37,259 bases of DNA, taken from assembly GCA_031276815.1 (NCBI GenBank), contig JAISMJ010000092.1, forward strand, positions 1 to 37,259, read 5' to 3'. Shown in pieces: positions 23,718 to 31,692 of the stretch. This DNA comes from Treponema sp. Its GTDB lineage: Bacteria > Spirochaetota > Spirochaetia > Treponematales > Breznakiellaceae. Below the pieces are notes generated by a model. It had not been told where the DNA came from, made no database searches, and saw only the letters and a list, made by a program, of their open reading frames with translations. The translations under genes were made by a program, and so were the position numbers. Within the stretch, counting starts at the first letter, position 1, and each line of letters opens with the position of its first letter.

Positions 23718-24788
23718 ATGATGCTTACAAGCAGCGATGAAGACATCCGAATCGCCGCGGACGCGATCAAGGCGGGGCGGCTTGCCGCCTTTCCCACCGA
23801 GACCGTGTATGGTCTTGGCGGCGATGCGTTTACCGTTTCCGCTCTGGCGAAGATTTTTGAGGTAAAGCAAAGACCGCGCTTTGATCCCCTCATTGTCCAC
23901 ATTGCCGCTCTGTCCGCGCTGGACATGGTCGCGGATATTGAGAAACTGTCTTCCTCCGCGCGGGAAAAACTCGACGCGCTTTGCCAACGCCTGTGGCCCG
24001 GACCGCTCACCGTGGTGCTGCCGAAACGCCATGCGCTTCCGGCGCTGGCGACAAGCGGGTTACCGGCGGTTGCGGTACGCTTTCCCGCGCACCCTGTCGC
24101 GCAAAAACTTATCCGCTATTCAACGGGCGCTGTCGCCGCTCCAAGCGCAAACCCCTTCGGCTATTTAAGCCCGACAAACGCCGTCCACGTCCAAGAACAA
24201 CTAGGCGGGCGCGTCGATTTCATCATTGACGGCGGACGCTCCGGCATAGGCGTTGAGTCGACGGTACTGGATATTACGGAAGAGCCGCCGCGCATAGTAC
24301 GACCGGGCGGCGTTCCCCGCGAGGCGCTTGAGGCGCTTATCGGTCATGTAGGGACGGGCGTTCCGCCTCCGCCGGATTCGGCGTCCGCGCCTCGCGCGCC
24401 GGGGCAGCTTACGAGCCACTATGCGCCGAAAACGCCGCTCTTTCTGCATGACGCCATGCTGGATATTTCTTTTAATCCCGATGAGGCGTACCTTTTCTTT
24501 GATGAAGAAACGCTCGGCATCTGGAACAGGCGGAACATGCAACATATCCGGCATACGGGCGGGCGTATGTTCACCCTCACACGCGGGACGAATAAAGGGA
24601 CAGCGGACAAAACCCTTGAAGCAGCGGCAAACTTGTTTGATATGCTGCACATCATCGACAAAATCAAAGCGTCCGCCATACACGCGCAAAAAGCGCCGGA
24701 TAGCGGGCTGGGAATTGCAATCAACGACAGGCTGACAAGAGCCGCGGCGAAAAGGATGTACCATGCGGGCGTTGACGGCATGTTTTGA
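23718..24788 (+). CDS. L-threonylcarbamoyladenylate synthase (Sua5 type)
   Basis: A protein of about 356 residues with both Sua5 domains. The YrdC-like catalytic domain (about 1-200) shows GRLAAFPTETVYGLGGDA, KQRPRFDPLIVHI, WPGPLTVVL and SANPFGYLSPT. The linker PGQLTSHYAPKTPL closes the active site, and the smaller C-terminal Sua5 domain follows. It makes threonylcarbamoyl-AMP from Thr, bicarbonate and ATP for the t6A37 modification of ANN-decoding tRNAs. The start is ambiguous: ATG 23718 or 23721 has TAGGA close by, whereas GTG 23706 overlaps the corA stop with GGAGG too near. It is translationally coupled to corA either way. Confidence 0.93.
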   Translation: MMLTSSDEDIRIAADAIKAGRLAAFPTETVYGLGGDAFTVSALAKIFEVKQRPRFDPLIVHIAALSALDMVADIEKLSSSAREKLDALCQRLWPGPLTVVLPKRHALPALATSGLPAVAVRFPAHPVAQKLIRYSTGAVAAPSANPFGYLSPTNAVHVQEQLGGRVDFIIDGGRSGIGVESTVLDITEEPPRIVRPGGVPREALEALIGHVGTGVPPPPDSASAPRAPGQLTSHYAPKTPLFLHDAMLDISFNPDEAYLFFDEETLGIWNRRNMQHIRHTGGRMFTLTRGTNKGTADKTLEAAANLFDMLHIIDKIKASAIHAQKAPDSGLGIAINDRLTRAAAKRMYHAGVDGMF

Positions 24789-24824
24789 TGCGTATGGCTT
24801 TCTTCATGCCGCCCCTTTCCGGCT

Positions 24825-24852
24825 TTGACAACACCCAACAATATCCTATACT
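24825..24852 (+). promoter_or_regulatory. Strong sigma-70-type promoter without an obvious gene
   Basis: Consensus TTGACA (24825-24830), a 16-bp spacer and TATACT (24847-24852), 36 bp after the Sua5 gene. The transcript would run through a short doubtful frame (24912-25112) into array C and the 25461 gene, so it may be the promoter of that gene with a leader of about 600 nt. Confidence 0.6.
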
Positions 24853-24911
24853 CTACAATCGGAACGCCTTTTCCGCGCATCGCGGTTATTTCGTTTCTTG
24901 CCTACGGAACC

Positions 24912-25112
24912 ATGTATATGACCTCGACGCTTTTTCAGACGACTAGTTACGCGGCTCCGGCATTCGCGGTATCGCTGGTACAGGAACCGGTGTTAATGCC
25001 AATGGCGCTTTTGGGAACAGCCCTTATGGGCGTACGCGGTATCGCGCGGGCGATTCCCGCAGGGGACGAGTCCCGCAAGCGGCATACCGGAAAAAACTGT
25101 ACGCCGGGGTAA
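24912..25112 (+). CDS. Doubtful small membrane protein
   Basis: A 66-residue frame beginning MYMTSTLFQTTSYA with one hydrophobic stretch (PVLMPMALLGTALMGV) and a basic tail. It lies downstream of a strong promoter, but the ribosome site is poor (ACGGA) and I recognise no family. It may simply be leader sequence. Confidence 0.22.
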   Translation: MYMTSTLFQTTSYAAPAFAVSLVQEPVLMPMALLGTALMGVRGIARAIPAGDESRKRHTGKNCTPG

Positions 25113-25161
25113 CGCCCGCTCTCCGGCTACGCCGAAAAGCAGGTGTCCGGCGCGTTTTTAA

Positions 25162-25455
25162 GCCATAGCCTAAAAAATTAAAGCCATAGCCTAAAGAAAA
25201 AACGCCATAGCCTAAAAAATTAAAGCCATAGCCTAAAGAAAAAACGCCATAGCCTAAAAAATTAAAGCCATGGCCTAAAGAAAAAACGCCATGGCCTAAA
25301 GAATTAAAGCCATGGCCTAAAGAAAAAACGCCATAGCCTAAAAAATTAAAGCCATGGCCTAAAGAATTAAAGCCATAGCCTTGAAAAAAAACGCCGTGGC
25401 GTATAAAATAGAAGCCATAGCATATAAAACAAAGTCCATAACCTAAAATAAGGAG
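25162..25455 (+). repeat. Array C: fourteen 21-bp repeats ending in a ribosome-binding site
   Basis: Fourteen consecutive units of exactly 21 bp start at 25162 and end at 25455. Each begins GCCATAGCC or GCCATGGCC. The second half alternates between TAAAAAATTAAA and TAAAGAAAAAAC, giving a 42-bp dimeric higher-order repeat over most of the array. The dyad around GCCATGGC extends imperfectly into the flanking TTAAA/CTAAA. The last three units decay, and the final one (25435-25455) ends in AGGAG, which is the Shine-Dalgarno sequence of the gene at 25461. The plus strand has in-frame TAA stops in the units, so the array is not coding in that frame. Confidence 0.95.
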
Positions 25456-25460
25456 TATGT

Positions 25461-26105
25461 ATGAGCAATGATTTTATTCCCGCTTCCGAAGCGGAATTTC
25501 TCTCCTTCGCCACGACCTTTAACGCCGGAGTAACCGCCCACGGGACGTTGTTGGGCATTCCCGCAGTCCTCCAGACCGGCAATACGGCGAAACTGACGGC
25601 TTACACCGCCGCCTACCACATCGCCGAGTCCCCCAACGCGGGCAAACTCGACCGTGAAGACCGCCGGGAAAAGCGCGAGGACTTGACGAAAAACATCCGC
25701 AAGATCAAGAACGCCTACCTTGACGCCGACCCGCTGGACGCGGTAACGCCGGAAATCCTCATGGACTGCGGTCTCCCCGCCAAAGACCGCATCCGCACCG
25801 ATATTCCCGACCCGGTGGAAGTCGTCCCGTTCACCCTTGAGGGCGGCGAATACCTGCAAATTATCGTGAACCACCCTGCCCGCCCGCCGCGTTACAACGG
25901 CGCGGTGGCCCGCTACAAAGCCGGCGGTCCGGCTCCCGCGACCCACAAAGAGCTGACCGAGAGCAAACTGCTCACACGTCCCCGTGAAATCCTCACCTTC
26001 GAGGACACGCAGTTGGGTCAGACGCTCTACATCGCGCTGTACTGGCAGAATGAAAAAGGCCGGCTGGGTCCGCCCTCGCCGATACAGGCGCGGGTGATTG
26101 CATAA
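25461..26105 (+). CDS. Conserved protein with helical N-terminus and Fn3-like C-terminus
   Basis: A 214-residue soluble protein with no signal peptide. Residues about 1-100 are helical with conserved-looking FIPASEAEFLSFATTF, AYTAAYHIAESPN and a highly charged helix (LDREDRREKREDLTKNIRK). After a Pro-rich turn (RTDIPDPVEVVPF) the C-terminal half is beta-rich and ends LYIALYWQNEKGRLGPPSP, like a fibronectin type III or Ig strand pair. I recall proteins of this style as uncharacterised families in treponemes and bacteroidetes, with no known function. The gene is noticeably richer in G/C-ending codons than its surroundings. Its ribosome site AGGAG (25451-25455) is the end of repeat array C, so expression and the array are linked. 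A hairpin terminator follows. Confidence 0.8.
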   Translation: MSNDFIPASEAEFLSFATTFNAGVTAHGTLLGIPAVLQTGNTAKLTAYTAAYHIAESPNAGKLDREDRREKREDLTKNIRKIKNAYLDADPLDAVTPEILMDCGLPAKDRIRTDIPDPVEVVPFTLEGGEYLQIIVNHPARPPRYNGAVARYKAGGPAPATHKELTESKLLTRPREILTFEDTQLGQTLYIALYWQNEKGRLGPPSPIQARVIA

Positions 26106-26131
26106 GGGTACAGGGAAATATCACTAACAGT

Positions 26132-26172
26132 AAAAAGCGTTTTTCAACATAATACTTGGAGACGCTTTTTTT
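26132..26172 (+). terminator. Probable terminator after the 25461 gene
   Basis: AAAAAGCGT (26132-26140) pairs with ACGCTTTTT (from 26162) around a 21-nt loop, with a T run continuing to 26172. The loop is longer than usual. Confidence 0.55.
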
Positions 26173-26451
26173 ATGTCTATTAAAACGTATAGCGCATAAA
26201 TGGTATACAACATTATATAAAAAATGGAAAGTAAATTATATATAATTAATTATTTATTGTAATAAGCATTAGTTGTACGCCTCAAGAACCCGCTTAGTTT
26301 TATTTTGTTATTATAGGGCTTTACAAATATGGAAATAATCTTGTGAGATTGGGGGAGCGGCGTCAAAAACGGCGCGGCATTGAGTCAAGGCGTCCGCGCT
26401 TTCCCGCAATGCGCTCCCTCTCCGCGCTGTGATGAGGTGTATTGATACGGA
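26173..26451. other. AT-rich intergenic region with dispersed repeat copy 2
   Basis: The first 170 bp are strongly AT-rich without a recognisable element. The second 23-bp dispersed repeat copy (GGGAGCGGCG then TCAAAAACGGCGC) is at 26353-26375. The last 75 bp are GC-rich and lead into tyrA. No gene seen. Confidence 0.5.
26353..26375 (+). repeat. Dispersed 23-bp intergenic repeat, copy 2
   Basis: One mismatch to 15151-15173. Both copies are in the same orientation and upstream or downstream of unrelated genes. Confidence 0.6.
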
Positions 26452-27303
26452 ATGATGAAGAACATTGAAGATTGTACTATCGGCATCGCCGGTTTAGGAC
26501 TGATGGGCGGCGCCATTGCCATGGCGTTGCGCGGAAACGTGCGGCGCATACTCGCATACGATATTGACGGGGCTGTGCTTACGGCGGCGCGGGAAGATGC
26601 GGTCATTGACAGGGGGTTCGCACACCCCCAAGATATGCTTGCGTTATGCGACGTGGTGTTCTTGTGCCTCAACCCTTCGACCATCCTCGCCTTCTTGGAC
26701 GCATGGATGCCCTTCTTTGAGCCGGGAACCCTCCTTACCGACATAGCCGGCGTCAAAACCCCTATTGTGCGCGCGATGGAAACCAAGCTGCGCCCTGATC
26801 TTGATTTCGTTCCCGGTCATCCCATGGCGGGAAGCGAAAAAGGCGGCTATGCGCAGGCGCGGTGTTGCAGCTTCACGGGCAAGAACTACATACTCACCCC
26901 CTTGAAACGCACCAAACCCGAAAGCGTCGACTTTATCAGAAACATCGTCTATCGCATGGGATTCAGCCGCATAACCGAAACAACTGCGGAAGATCACGAC
27001 CGGAAAATCGCCTTTACGAGCCAGCTCTGCCACGTCATTGCCGCCGCGCTCATTGATTGCGAGCCGGATGGCGCTATCGCCAGCTTCGGAGGGGGCAGCT
27101 TTGAAGACCTCACCCGTATCGCCATGCTCAACGCCCCCCAGTGGACCGAGCTTTTCCTTGAAAACAAACATGAACTGCTGCGCCGGATCGCGCAATTTGA
27201 AGGCAGCCTCGACGCCCTGAAAACCCTCATTGAGACGGAGCGAACGGACGAGTTGCAGGCGTACCTACAGACGGTACGGGAACGAAGGGCGCGGATGACG
27301 TGA
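26452..27303 (+). CDS. tyrA: Prephenate/arogenate dehydrogenase
   Basis: A 283-residue NAD(P)-dependent dehydrogenase of tyrosine biosynthesis. The Rossmann fingerprint GIAGLGLMGGAIA lies near the N-terminus, with acidic DID at the end of beta2 (YDIDGA), favouring NAD. Catalytic-domain motifs are LTDIAGVKTPIV, the signature PGHPMAGSEKGGYA (about 125-138), and TTAEDHDRKIAFTSQLCHVIAAAL with the substrate-pocket His residues. There is no ACT or chorismate mutase domain. The start ATG 26452 (ATGATG) has only a weak ribosome site. It overlaps the following membrane protein gene by 4 bp. Confidence 0.93.
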   Translation: MMKNIEDCTIGIAGLGLMGGAIAMALRGNVRRILAYDIDGAVLTAAREDAVIDRGFAHPQDMLALCDVVFLCLNPSTILAFLDAWMPFFEPGTLLTDIAGVKTPIVRAMETKLRPDLDFVPGHPMAGSEKGGYAQARCCSFTGKNYILTPLKRTKPESVDFIRNIVYRMGFSRITETTAEDHDRKIAFTSQLCHVIAAALIDCEPDGAIASFGGGSFEDLTRIAMLNAPQWTELFLENKHELLRRIAQFEGSLDALKTLIETERTDELQAYLQTVRERRARMT

Positions 27304-27920
27304 GCGCATCATCTATACTGGATCAATGCGGCAGCCGCGATTTAGGCATCGCCGGACTGCTCATCATGCCGTCTCTGGTATTCAATCCAAACACATTCGG
27401 CAGAACCGCCCAATTTCTGTTATTCTGGCTTTTCGCCTCGCTTCTGGGCAAGAAAAGCAATACGGCGATGACCCTGTTCGTCATTGCCGGCATCGTGCTG
27501 TTCAATTTGCTTGCGCCGTATGGGCGGGTGCTGGCGTCGTTCGGCGTTTTTAAGGTAACAGAAGGCGCTTTATTGACGGGACTCCACCGTGCGGTAACGC
27601 TGGAAGGGCTTATCATGCTCTCAAAGGCGAGCATCCGCAACAACTTACGAGTACCGGGCGCGCTTGGAGGACTTTTAGGCGAATCGCTCCGCCTATTCGC
27701 GGCTCTTACCGGACGAAAGCGCCGCATATCGCCTAAAACCCTTGTCGCGGACATTGACACGGTACTCTTTGACATAAGCGGAACGATTCATGATGATTCC
27801 GCGCCGCCGGACGCCGCAAAAAAGACGAGCGCCGCCGGAATCGTCATGCTTGCCGCAGCGGCGCTGGCGTCATGGGGTATATTCGCGGCGGGGCTTATAC
27901 TGCACACTTCGGGCATATAA
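27300..27920 (+). CDS. Membrane protein of unknown function, coupled to tyrA
   Basis: A 206-residue protein starting at GTG 27300, overlapping the tyrA stop (GTGA). It has about four to five hydrophobic helices (IAGLLIMPSLVF, FLLFWLFASLLG, TLFVIAGIVLFNLLAPYG, GIVMLAAAALASWGIFAAGL). The central segment ALLTGLHRAVTLEGLIMLSKAS recalls the T-component (CbiQ/EcfT) style of energy-coupling transporters, which is a guess. No enzyme motif is visible. The overlap implies co-expression with tyrA, though a functional link is not evident. Confidence 0.7.
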   Translation: MSASSILDQCGSRDLGIAGLLIMPSLVFNPNTFGRTAQFLLFWLFASLLGKKSNTAMTLFVIAGIVLFNLLAPYGRVLASFGVFKVTEGALLTGLHRAVTLEGLIMLSKASIRNNLRVPGALGGLLGESLRLFAALTGRKRRISPKTLVADIDTVLFDISGTIHDDSAPPDAAKKTSAAGIVMLAAAALASWGIFAAGLILHTSGI

Positions 27921-28125
27921 CGCACACCGATCAGACGTCCGCATGACGGCGCATTTTATTATATGAATAAGAGGTTACGCGCCGCGCCGATTCGTCCCGA
28001 ATGACGGCGTCGTTCTGTACGGCATATATCCGAGCGGCGCACATTCTGTCCGCACAGGCGTAACACTGCACGCACACGTGTCCATACGGCGCGGTGAATA
28101 TATAACCATACACGAATCTGTGCAG
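27921..28125. other. Intergenic sequence before array D
   Basis: GC-rich region between convergent genes, with no terminator or gene that I can support. Array D follows. Beyond it, 28447-28687 is AT-rich and also empty, so the convergent gap of 767 bp is mostly array. Confidence 0.5.
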
Positions 28126-28446
28126 GATTGAAGATAAATCTGCGTGGAGTGGGAGTGAATCCACATAGATTGAAGTTGAATCCGCGCAGATTAGAAGTAA
28201 ATCTGCACAGATTGAAGTCGAATCCACACAGATTAGAAGTGAATCTGCACAGATTGAAGTCGAATCCACGCAGATTGAGAGTGAATCTGCACAGATTGAA
28301 GTCGAATCCACGCAGATTGAGAGTGAATCTGCACAGATTGAAGTCAAATCCACGCAGGTTGAGAGTGAATCTGCACAGATTGAAGTCGAATCCGCGCAGA
28401 TTGAGAGTGAATCTGCACAGATTGAAGTCAAATCCACGCAGGTTGA
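28126..28446. repeat. Array D: fifteen 21-bp repeats between convergent genes
   Basis: Fifteen consecutive 21-bp units start at 28126, with a partial sixteenth at 28441. Two unit types alternate: GATTGAAGTCGAATC + CACGCA and GATTGAGAGTGAATC + TGCACA, a 42-bp dimer. Each unit is a dyad GATT-N7-AATC plus a 6-bp spacer, and AATCTG-CA-CAGATT forms a second inverted repeat across unit borders. Differences among copies are nearly all transitions. All reverse frames and two forward frames are open simply because the period is a multiple of three, and none has a start signal, so I do not call a gene. Confidence 0.95.
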
Positions 28447-28687
28447 ATATAACGCAAAAATTACTTTGCATAAAACGATAGTTAGGAAATGAGACGGATT
28501 CATACATTAACTGTTCCATTAAAAAAGAATTATCGCTAGCAATTAGTATTATTAACTATATACTTAATTCAATATAGGAGTTGCCAGATAGAACTTCTGA
28601 ATTACAGAAAGCACGGCACGAGCGTTTCTTCAAGGAAAATAGGTTCTCTCCTGCCGCGCCGAAAGGTAACGCCTCACGCTCCGCTTC

Positions 28688-29257
28688 TTAAAAATCCTCA
28701 AAAACGCCTTCAATATCCAGCATGTCGGGGATTATGTAGGCTATACCGCCGCTCTTTTTGACCCGTATCTCGGCATATCCTTTGGAAACCATGTCGTCAA
28801 GTTCCTTTTTAGCCTGATCCAAAGATATATTTGCGGACAAAGCCACATCGCTCGGAGACAGGATGCCGTGACTCTGTTTTGCGGACTTTAGGATAGCGCG
28901 TTCAATACTGCCCACCTGCTCATCGCCGTCGGACCCGCCCGCGCCAAAGAGACCGTCTACAATGCCTCCCGCATAGGATGCGCCGCGGGATCCGTCTTTT
29001 CTGAAACGCCTGCCTAAACGCCTGCCTTGCTCGTACGCGCCATCGGCATACCCGTTCAATAGGGCGCGTTCCATGTTAGCCTTCCGTACCTGTCCGCCTA
29101 ATGTAAAAAAATCATATATAGAGCCCACCATACAAAGCCCGCCGGTAAACATCCACAAGAGACCGGTCGGTACTTTTCCTAAATAAAAACGGTGTAATCC
29201 CAATGCGCCGCAGCCGGAAATCAACCATAAAAGATATGCAATGCCTACACTGTACAT
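28688..29257 (-). CDS. TM2-domain membrane protein with C-terminal helical domain
   Basis: A 189-residue protein. Residues about 1-55 form a TM2 domain: two hydrophobic helices around GLHRFYLGKVPTGLLW with the family motif G-x-HRFYLG, and DFFTLGG after the second helix. The remainder is cytoplasmic, with a Gly/Arg/Asp linker (about 75-115) and a small winged-helix-like C-terminal domain (IERAILKSAKQSHGILSPSD, ISLDQAKKELDDMVSKGYAEI). That order fits a membrane-tethered helix-turn-helix fold, but DNA binding is unproven. AGAGAGGTTCCGTT precedes the ATG, and a TTGACA promoter lies upstream at 29419-29447. Confidence 0.85.
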   Translation of the reverse strand: MYSVGIAYLLWLISGCGALGLHRFYLGKVPTGLLWMFTGGLCMVGSIYDFFTLGGQVRKANMERALLNGYADGAYEQGRRLGRRFRKDGSRGASYAGGIVDGLFGAGGSDGDEQVGSIERAILKSAKQSHGILSPSDVALSANISLDQAKKELDDMVSKGYAEIRVKKSGGIAYIIPDMLDIEGVFEDF

Positions 29258-29383
29258 AACGGAACCTCTCTATAAAAGTGAGCTACCCAATGCTAAAGCG
29301 AAGGCTTCTTGTTTCACAGACTACACGTAAACCGGCAGAGCAAGCCCTGCCAATCCGGCGGTTTCAGCCTCCGCAAGCATTGT

Positions 29384-29404
29384 ATTCTTGCGCCCCGCAA
29401 GAAT
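29384..29404. repeat. Perfect 9-bp stem inverted repeat in the TM2 leader
   Basis: ATTCTTGCG-CCC-CGCAAGAAT sits in the 307-bp divergent gap, about 130 bp upstream of the TM2 start codon and downstream of its promoter. It would be a stable hairpin in the 5' leader on the minus strand, or an operator. Confidence 0.6.
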
Positions 29405-29418
29405 CTTTAATTCTCCCC

Positions 29419-29447
29419 ATAGTATACTTTTCTATCTTTCTTGTCAA
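29419..29447 (-). promoter_or_regulatory. Sigma-70-type promoter of the TM2 gene
   Basis: On the minus strand TTGACA (29447-29442) and TACTAT (29424-29419) are 17 bp apart; TATACT overlaps with 15 bp. The rest of the gap to the plus-strand gene at 29565 shows no clear promoter. Confidence 0.65.
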
Positions 29448-29564
29448 GCCTTATATCCACAACCCTTAAGCCTTGGGCTTTACGGCGACCTTTTATAAAT
29501 AACTGTTACAAGAAAGTCAATATCACCTCTTCACTTTTCCTCAATTTATCATTATGCTACTTAC

Positions 29565-31649
29565 GTGTCTACACGATGCTCTCTTTTATGGTCCGTGCTT
29601 TCTTTACTAGTCTTATGTCCGTCTGCAGCCTACACACAAGAACAGGTACAGTACCGTATGCTCGCGCAGCAGTTGACCGAAAGGGGTGTCCCGTTTGAAG
29701 AGCGGGCGCTTTTTTCCGCATACGGCGGTTTCGGCTCGTCAATACATGTTTTTATACCCGCCGCTTCTCAAAATCCGCCGGGAACTACGTTTGTACTTGC
29801 GGTTCCGCTTTCCGGAACGGGAGACTTTGCTTTTGAAGCGGCGCTTGACTTTGCCGAATCAGCCTGTGCGCTGGCACACCGCCTGCCGGTTGATATCAGG
29901 ATAGCGTTTCTAGGGGACGAGCTGTCTTCCCTGCCTTCAGATAGGAGAGAGAATGTCCATACTGGTTTACAGGACTTGTACGATCTGCTTCCCTATCCCG
30001 AACAAACGGCGCTCTGGTACCTTTATCTGAAAAACAAACCGCGGAAACTGAACTTCATACAAGGAGCAGCCGGTATGGTTACTCCGCTGCAAATGCTGCA
30101 AAACCTACCGATGCTGTGTCAACGCTATGCCGTCCCCTATGCTTTTCCAATGACTAGTAACGAGCTTTTTCACCTGAAACTGGCTGATGGTCCAGATGTC
30201 TATGCGTTTTCCAAACCACGAGGAATCAACACGATGGTCATTACCGATGGGGAGCATGACGAACATGCCGAGGGAAATTCCGCGGGACTGCCGGATGCAT
30301 CCGCTTTTGCCGGTATGCTCCTTGCATATGCGTCTCAACTCGATCTTTCCTCCGATCCTGATACTCATTACATGATGGTATCTACTGTTAATGGAAAAAT
30401 ACGTTTTATTTCGGGATATGACTTTATCATAGTGCTGCTCGCAAGTACCGCGCTTCTCACTGCATTTTTTCTGGTACTGACCATAGTACGCAGGCGAATC
30501 ATGGCAATACGATGGCATATTTTCTTGTGTTATTCATGGATTATTGCGCTTAATCTCATGGTATTGATGCTGGCTTTGGGATTAGTGCATCTGTTCTTCT
30601 TCATAACAGGAGAACGCCTTTCGCCCAATACCATAACGGCGCTTCTCCTCATTGCAGCCGGAGTGATCCTGTACTCCTTGTTCTTTCTTGTTCTTGACAG
30701 TATTACCATACCCGGAAAATCGTACTTTTACGGGTATGCGGCAATAATGGTGGGACTGCTGGATATACTCATCCTGATATCGTTCAATATTATTCTCATA
30801 CCGATCTGTACCGGCGCGTTTGTATTTATCATCATCGGCGCCTTGTGGAAAAATGCTATTGTCTGCTATCTTGCAGGCGCTATGATACCGCTTCAAGCCT
30901 TCGATTTTTTTTACAATCTGTTTAAAAATAGCAATGGTTCCCTTTCGCAATTCATTATAAGTAACAATAGTATGAATATTCTGGCGGTTTCCATCTTTCT
31001 GCTTCCTGTACTGTTTACATTTCACAGAGGAAAACTGCTCCTGCAAAAGCGCATAATTCCGTTCACACAACGGAAGACCGCTATATCCGATAGATCACAA
31101 AAATCAGCGCGTATGGTTATATTTGCCGTCATATTCATCGTACTATTCACCGGTACGGTGCGGCTTTTGACGTTCTACGCGCAAACGTCTCCAGAACCCG
31201 CCATGAACGGAGCGGTACGGCGCATCATTGAGGAAAACGGCGGCGCTGATGAGCTGCTTGCGATTCATACACAGGAACGTCTGTTTCTGGCGCGCCGTAT
31301 ACTTAATGTGGATATTGATGCGGCGCAGCTCCCTGTACGGCTTGATATATTCTTGCAGAGTGATGATGAGCGTGTTCCGGTTATCTATTCGGCTGTGTTT
31401 GGAAACAAGTACATGCCCTACCGGTACGATGAGGAGCGGCGGAACAGAATAGAGTTCATACTCGGCGAAAATCCGCCTGATCCATTCTCTTTTACGCTCG
31501 TAATGCCCGCTGATTTTTCGGGAACGCTGAACGTTAGCGCGCTCTACACGTCCTACGATGCCGCCATCGACAAGCAGGGCGAACCTAAAACCGAAGATTA
31601 TGTCCTCACCATAGCAAGAAGTATAATTATTGTGAATAATACTCGTTGA
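29565..31649 (+). CDS. Exported M28-peptidase-like domain fused to a multi-TM domain
   Basis: A 694-residue protein. GTG 29565 gives a signal peptide (LLWSVLSLLVLCPSAAYTQ); no clear ribosome site was seen. Residues about 25-270 read like a degenerate M28/GPAA1-type peptidase domain: TTFVLAVPLSGTGDFAFEAA, then IRIAFLGDELSSLP, where active enzymes have HxD, D and EE metal ligands. Those ligands are not evident, so catalysis is doubtful. About eight or nine TM helices occupy 275-490 and 515-540, and a beta-rich exported C-terminal domain (about 555-690) follows. The architecture echoes M28-TM proteins and GAA1. Function unknown. The promoter of the next gene overlaps its stop codon. Confidence 0.7.
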   Translation: MSTRCSLLWSVLSLLVLCPSAAYTQEQVQYRMLAQQLTERGVPFEERALFSAYGGFGSSIHVFIPAASQNPPGTTFVLAVPLSGTGDFAFEAALDFAESACALAHRLPVDIRIAFLGDELSSLPSDRRENVHTGLQDLYDLLPYPEQTALWYLYLKNKPRKLNFIQGAAGMVTPLQMLQNLPMLCQRYAVPYAFPMTSNELFHLKLADGPDVYAFSKPRGINTMVITDGEHDEHAEGNSAGLPDASAFAGMLLAYASQLDLSSDPDTHYMMVSTVNGKIRFISGYDFIIVLLASTALLTAFFLVLTIVRRRIMAIRWHIFLCYSWIIALNLMVLMLALGLVHLFFFITGERLSPNTITALLLIAAGVILYSLFFLVLDSITIPGKSYFYGYAAIMVGLLDILILISFNIILIPICTGAFVFIIIGALWKNAIVCYLAGAMIPLQAFDFFYNLFKNSNGSLSQFIISNNSMNILAVSIFLLPVLFTFHRGKLLLQKRIIPFTQRKTAISDRSQKSARMVIFAVIFIVLFTGTVRLLTFYAQTSPEPAMNGAVRRIIEENGGADELLAIHTQERLFLARRILNVDIDAAQLPVRLDIFLQSDDERVPVIYSAVFGNKYMPYRYDEERRNRIEFILGENPPDPFSFTLVMPADFSGTLNVSALYTSYDAAIDKQGEPKTEDYVLTIARSIIIVNNTR

Positions 31650-31675
31650 CAAAGAAGGGGAAACCTTTTTATACT
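31646..31675 (+). promoter_or_regulatory. Sigma-70-type promoter of the CNB gene
   Basis: TTGACA (31646-31651), an 18-bp spacer and TATACT (31670-31675). The -35 element includes the TGA stop of the preceding gene. The CNB start codon follows at 31693. Confidence 0.7.
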
Positions 31676-31692
31676 AGTAAGTAGAGGAAATA

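Noticed and set aside
24789-25161. tRNA or other structured RNA behind the strong promoter
   Set aside because: I could not fold a cloverleaf or recognise a known RNA; only the promoter is supported.
28126-28446. Diversity-generating retroelement variable repeat, because many unit differences involve A/G
   Set aside because: No reverse transcriptase or template repeat is in the window, and C/T changes are equally common in array A.
27931-28519. Several long open frames on both strands through array D (Cys/Asp/Ser-rich and Asn/Leu/Arg-rich peptides)
   Set aside because: A 21-bp period keeps any stop-free frame open along the whole array. Five of six frames are open, none has a ribosome site, and the peptides simply mirror the repeat unit.
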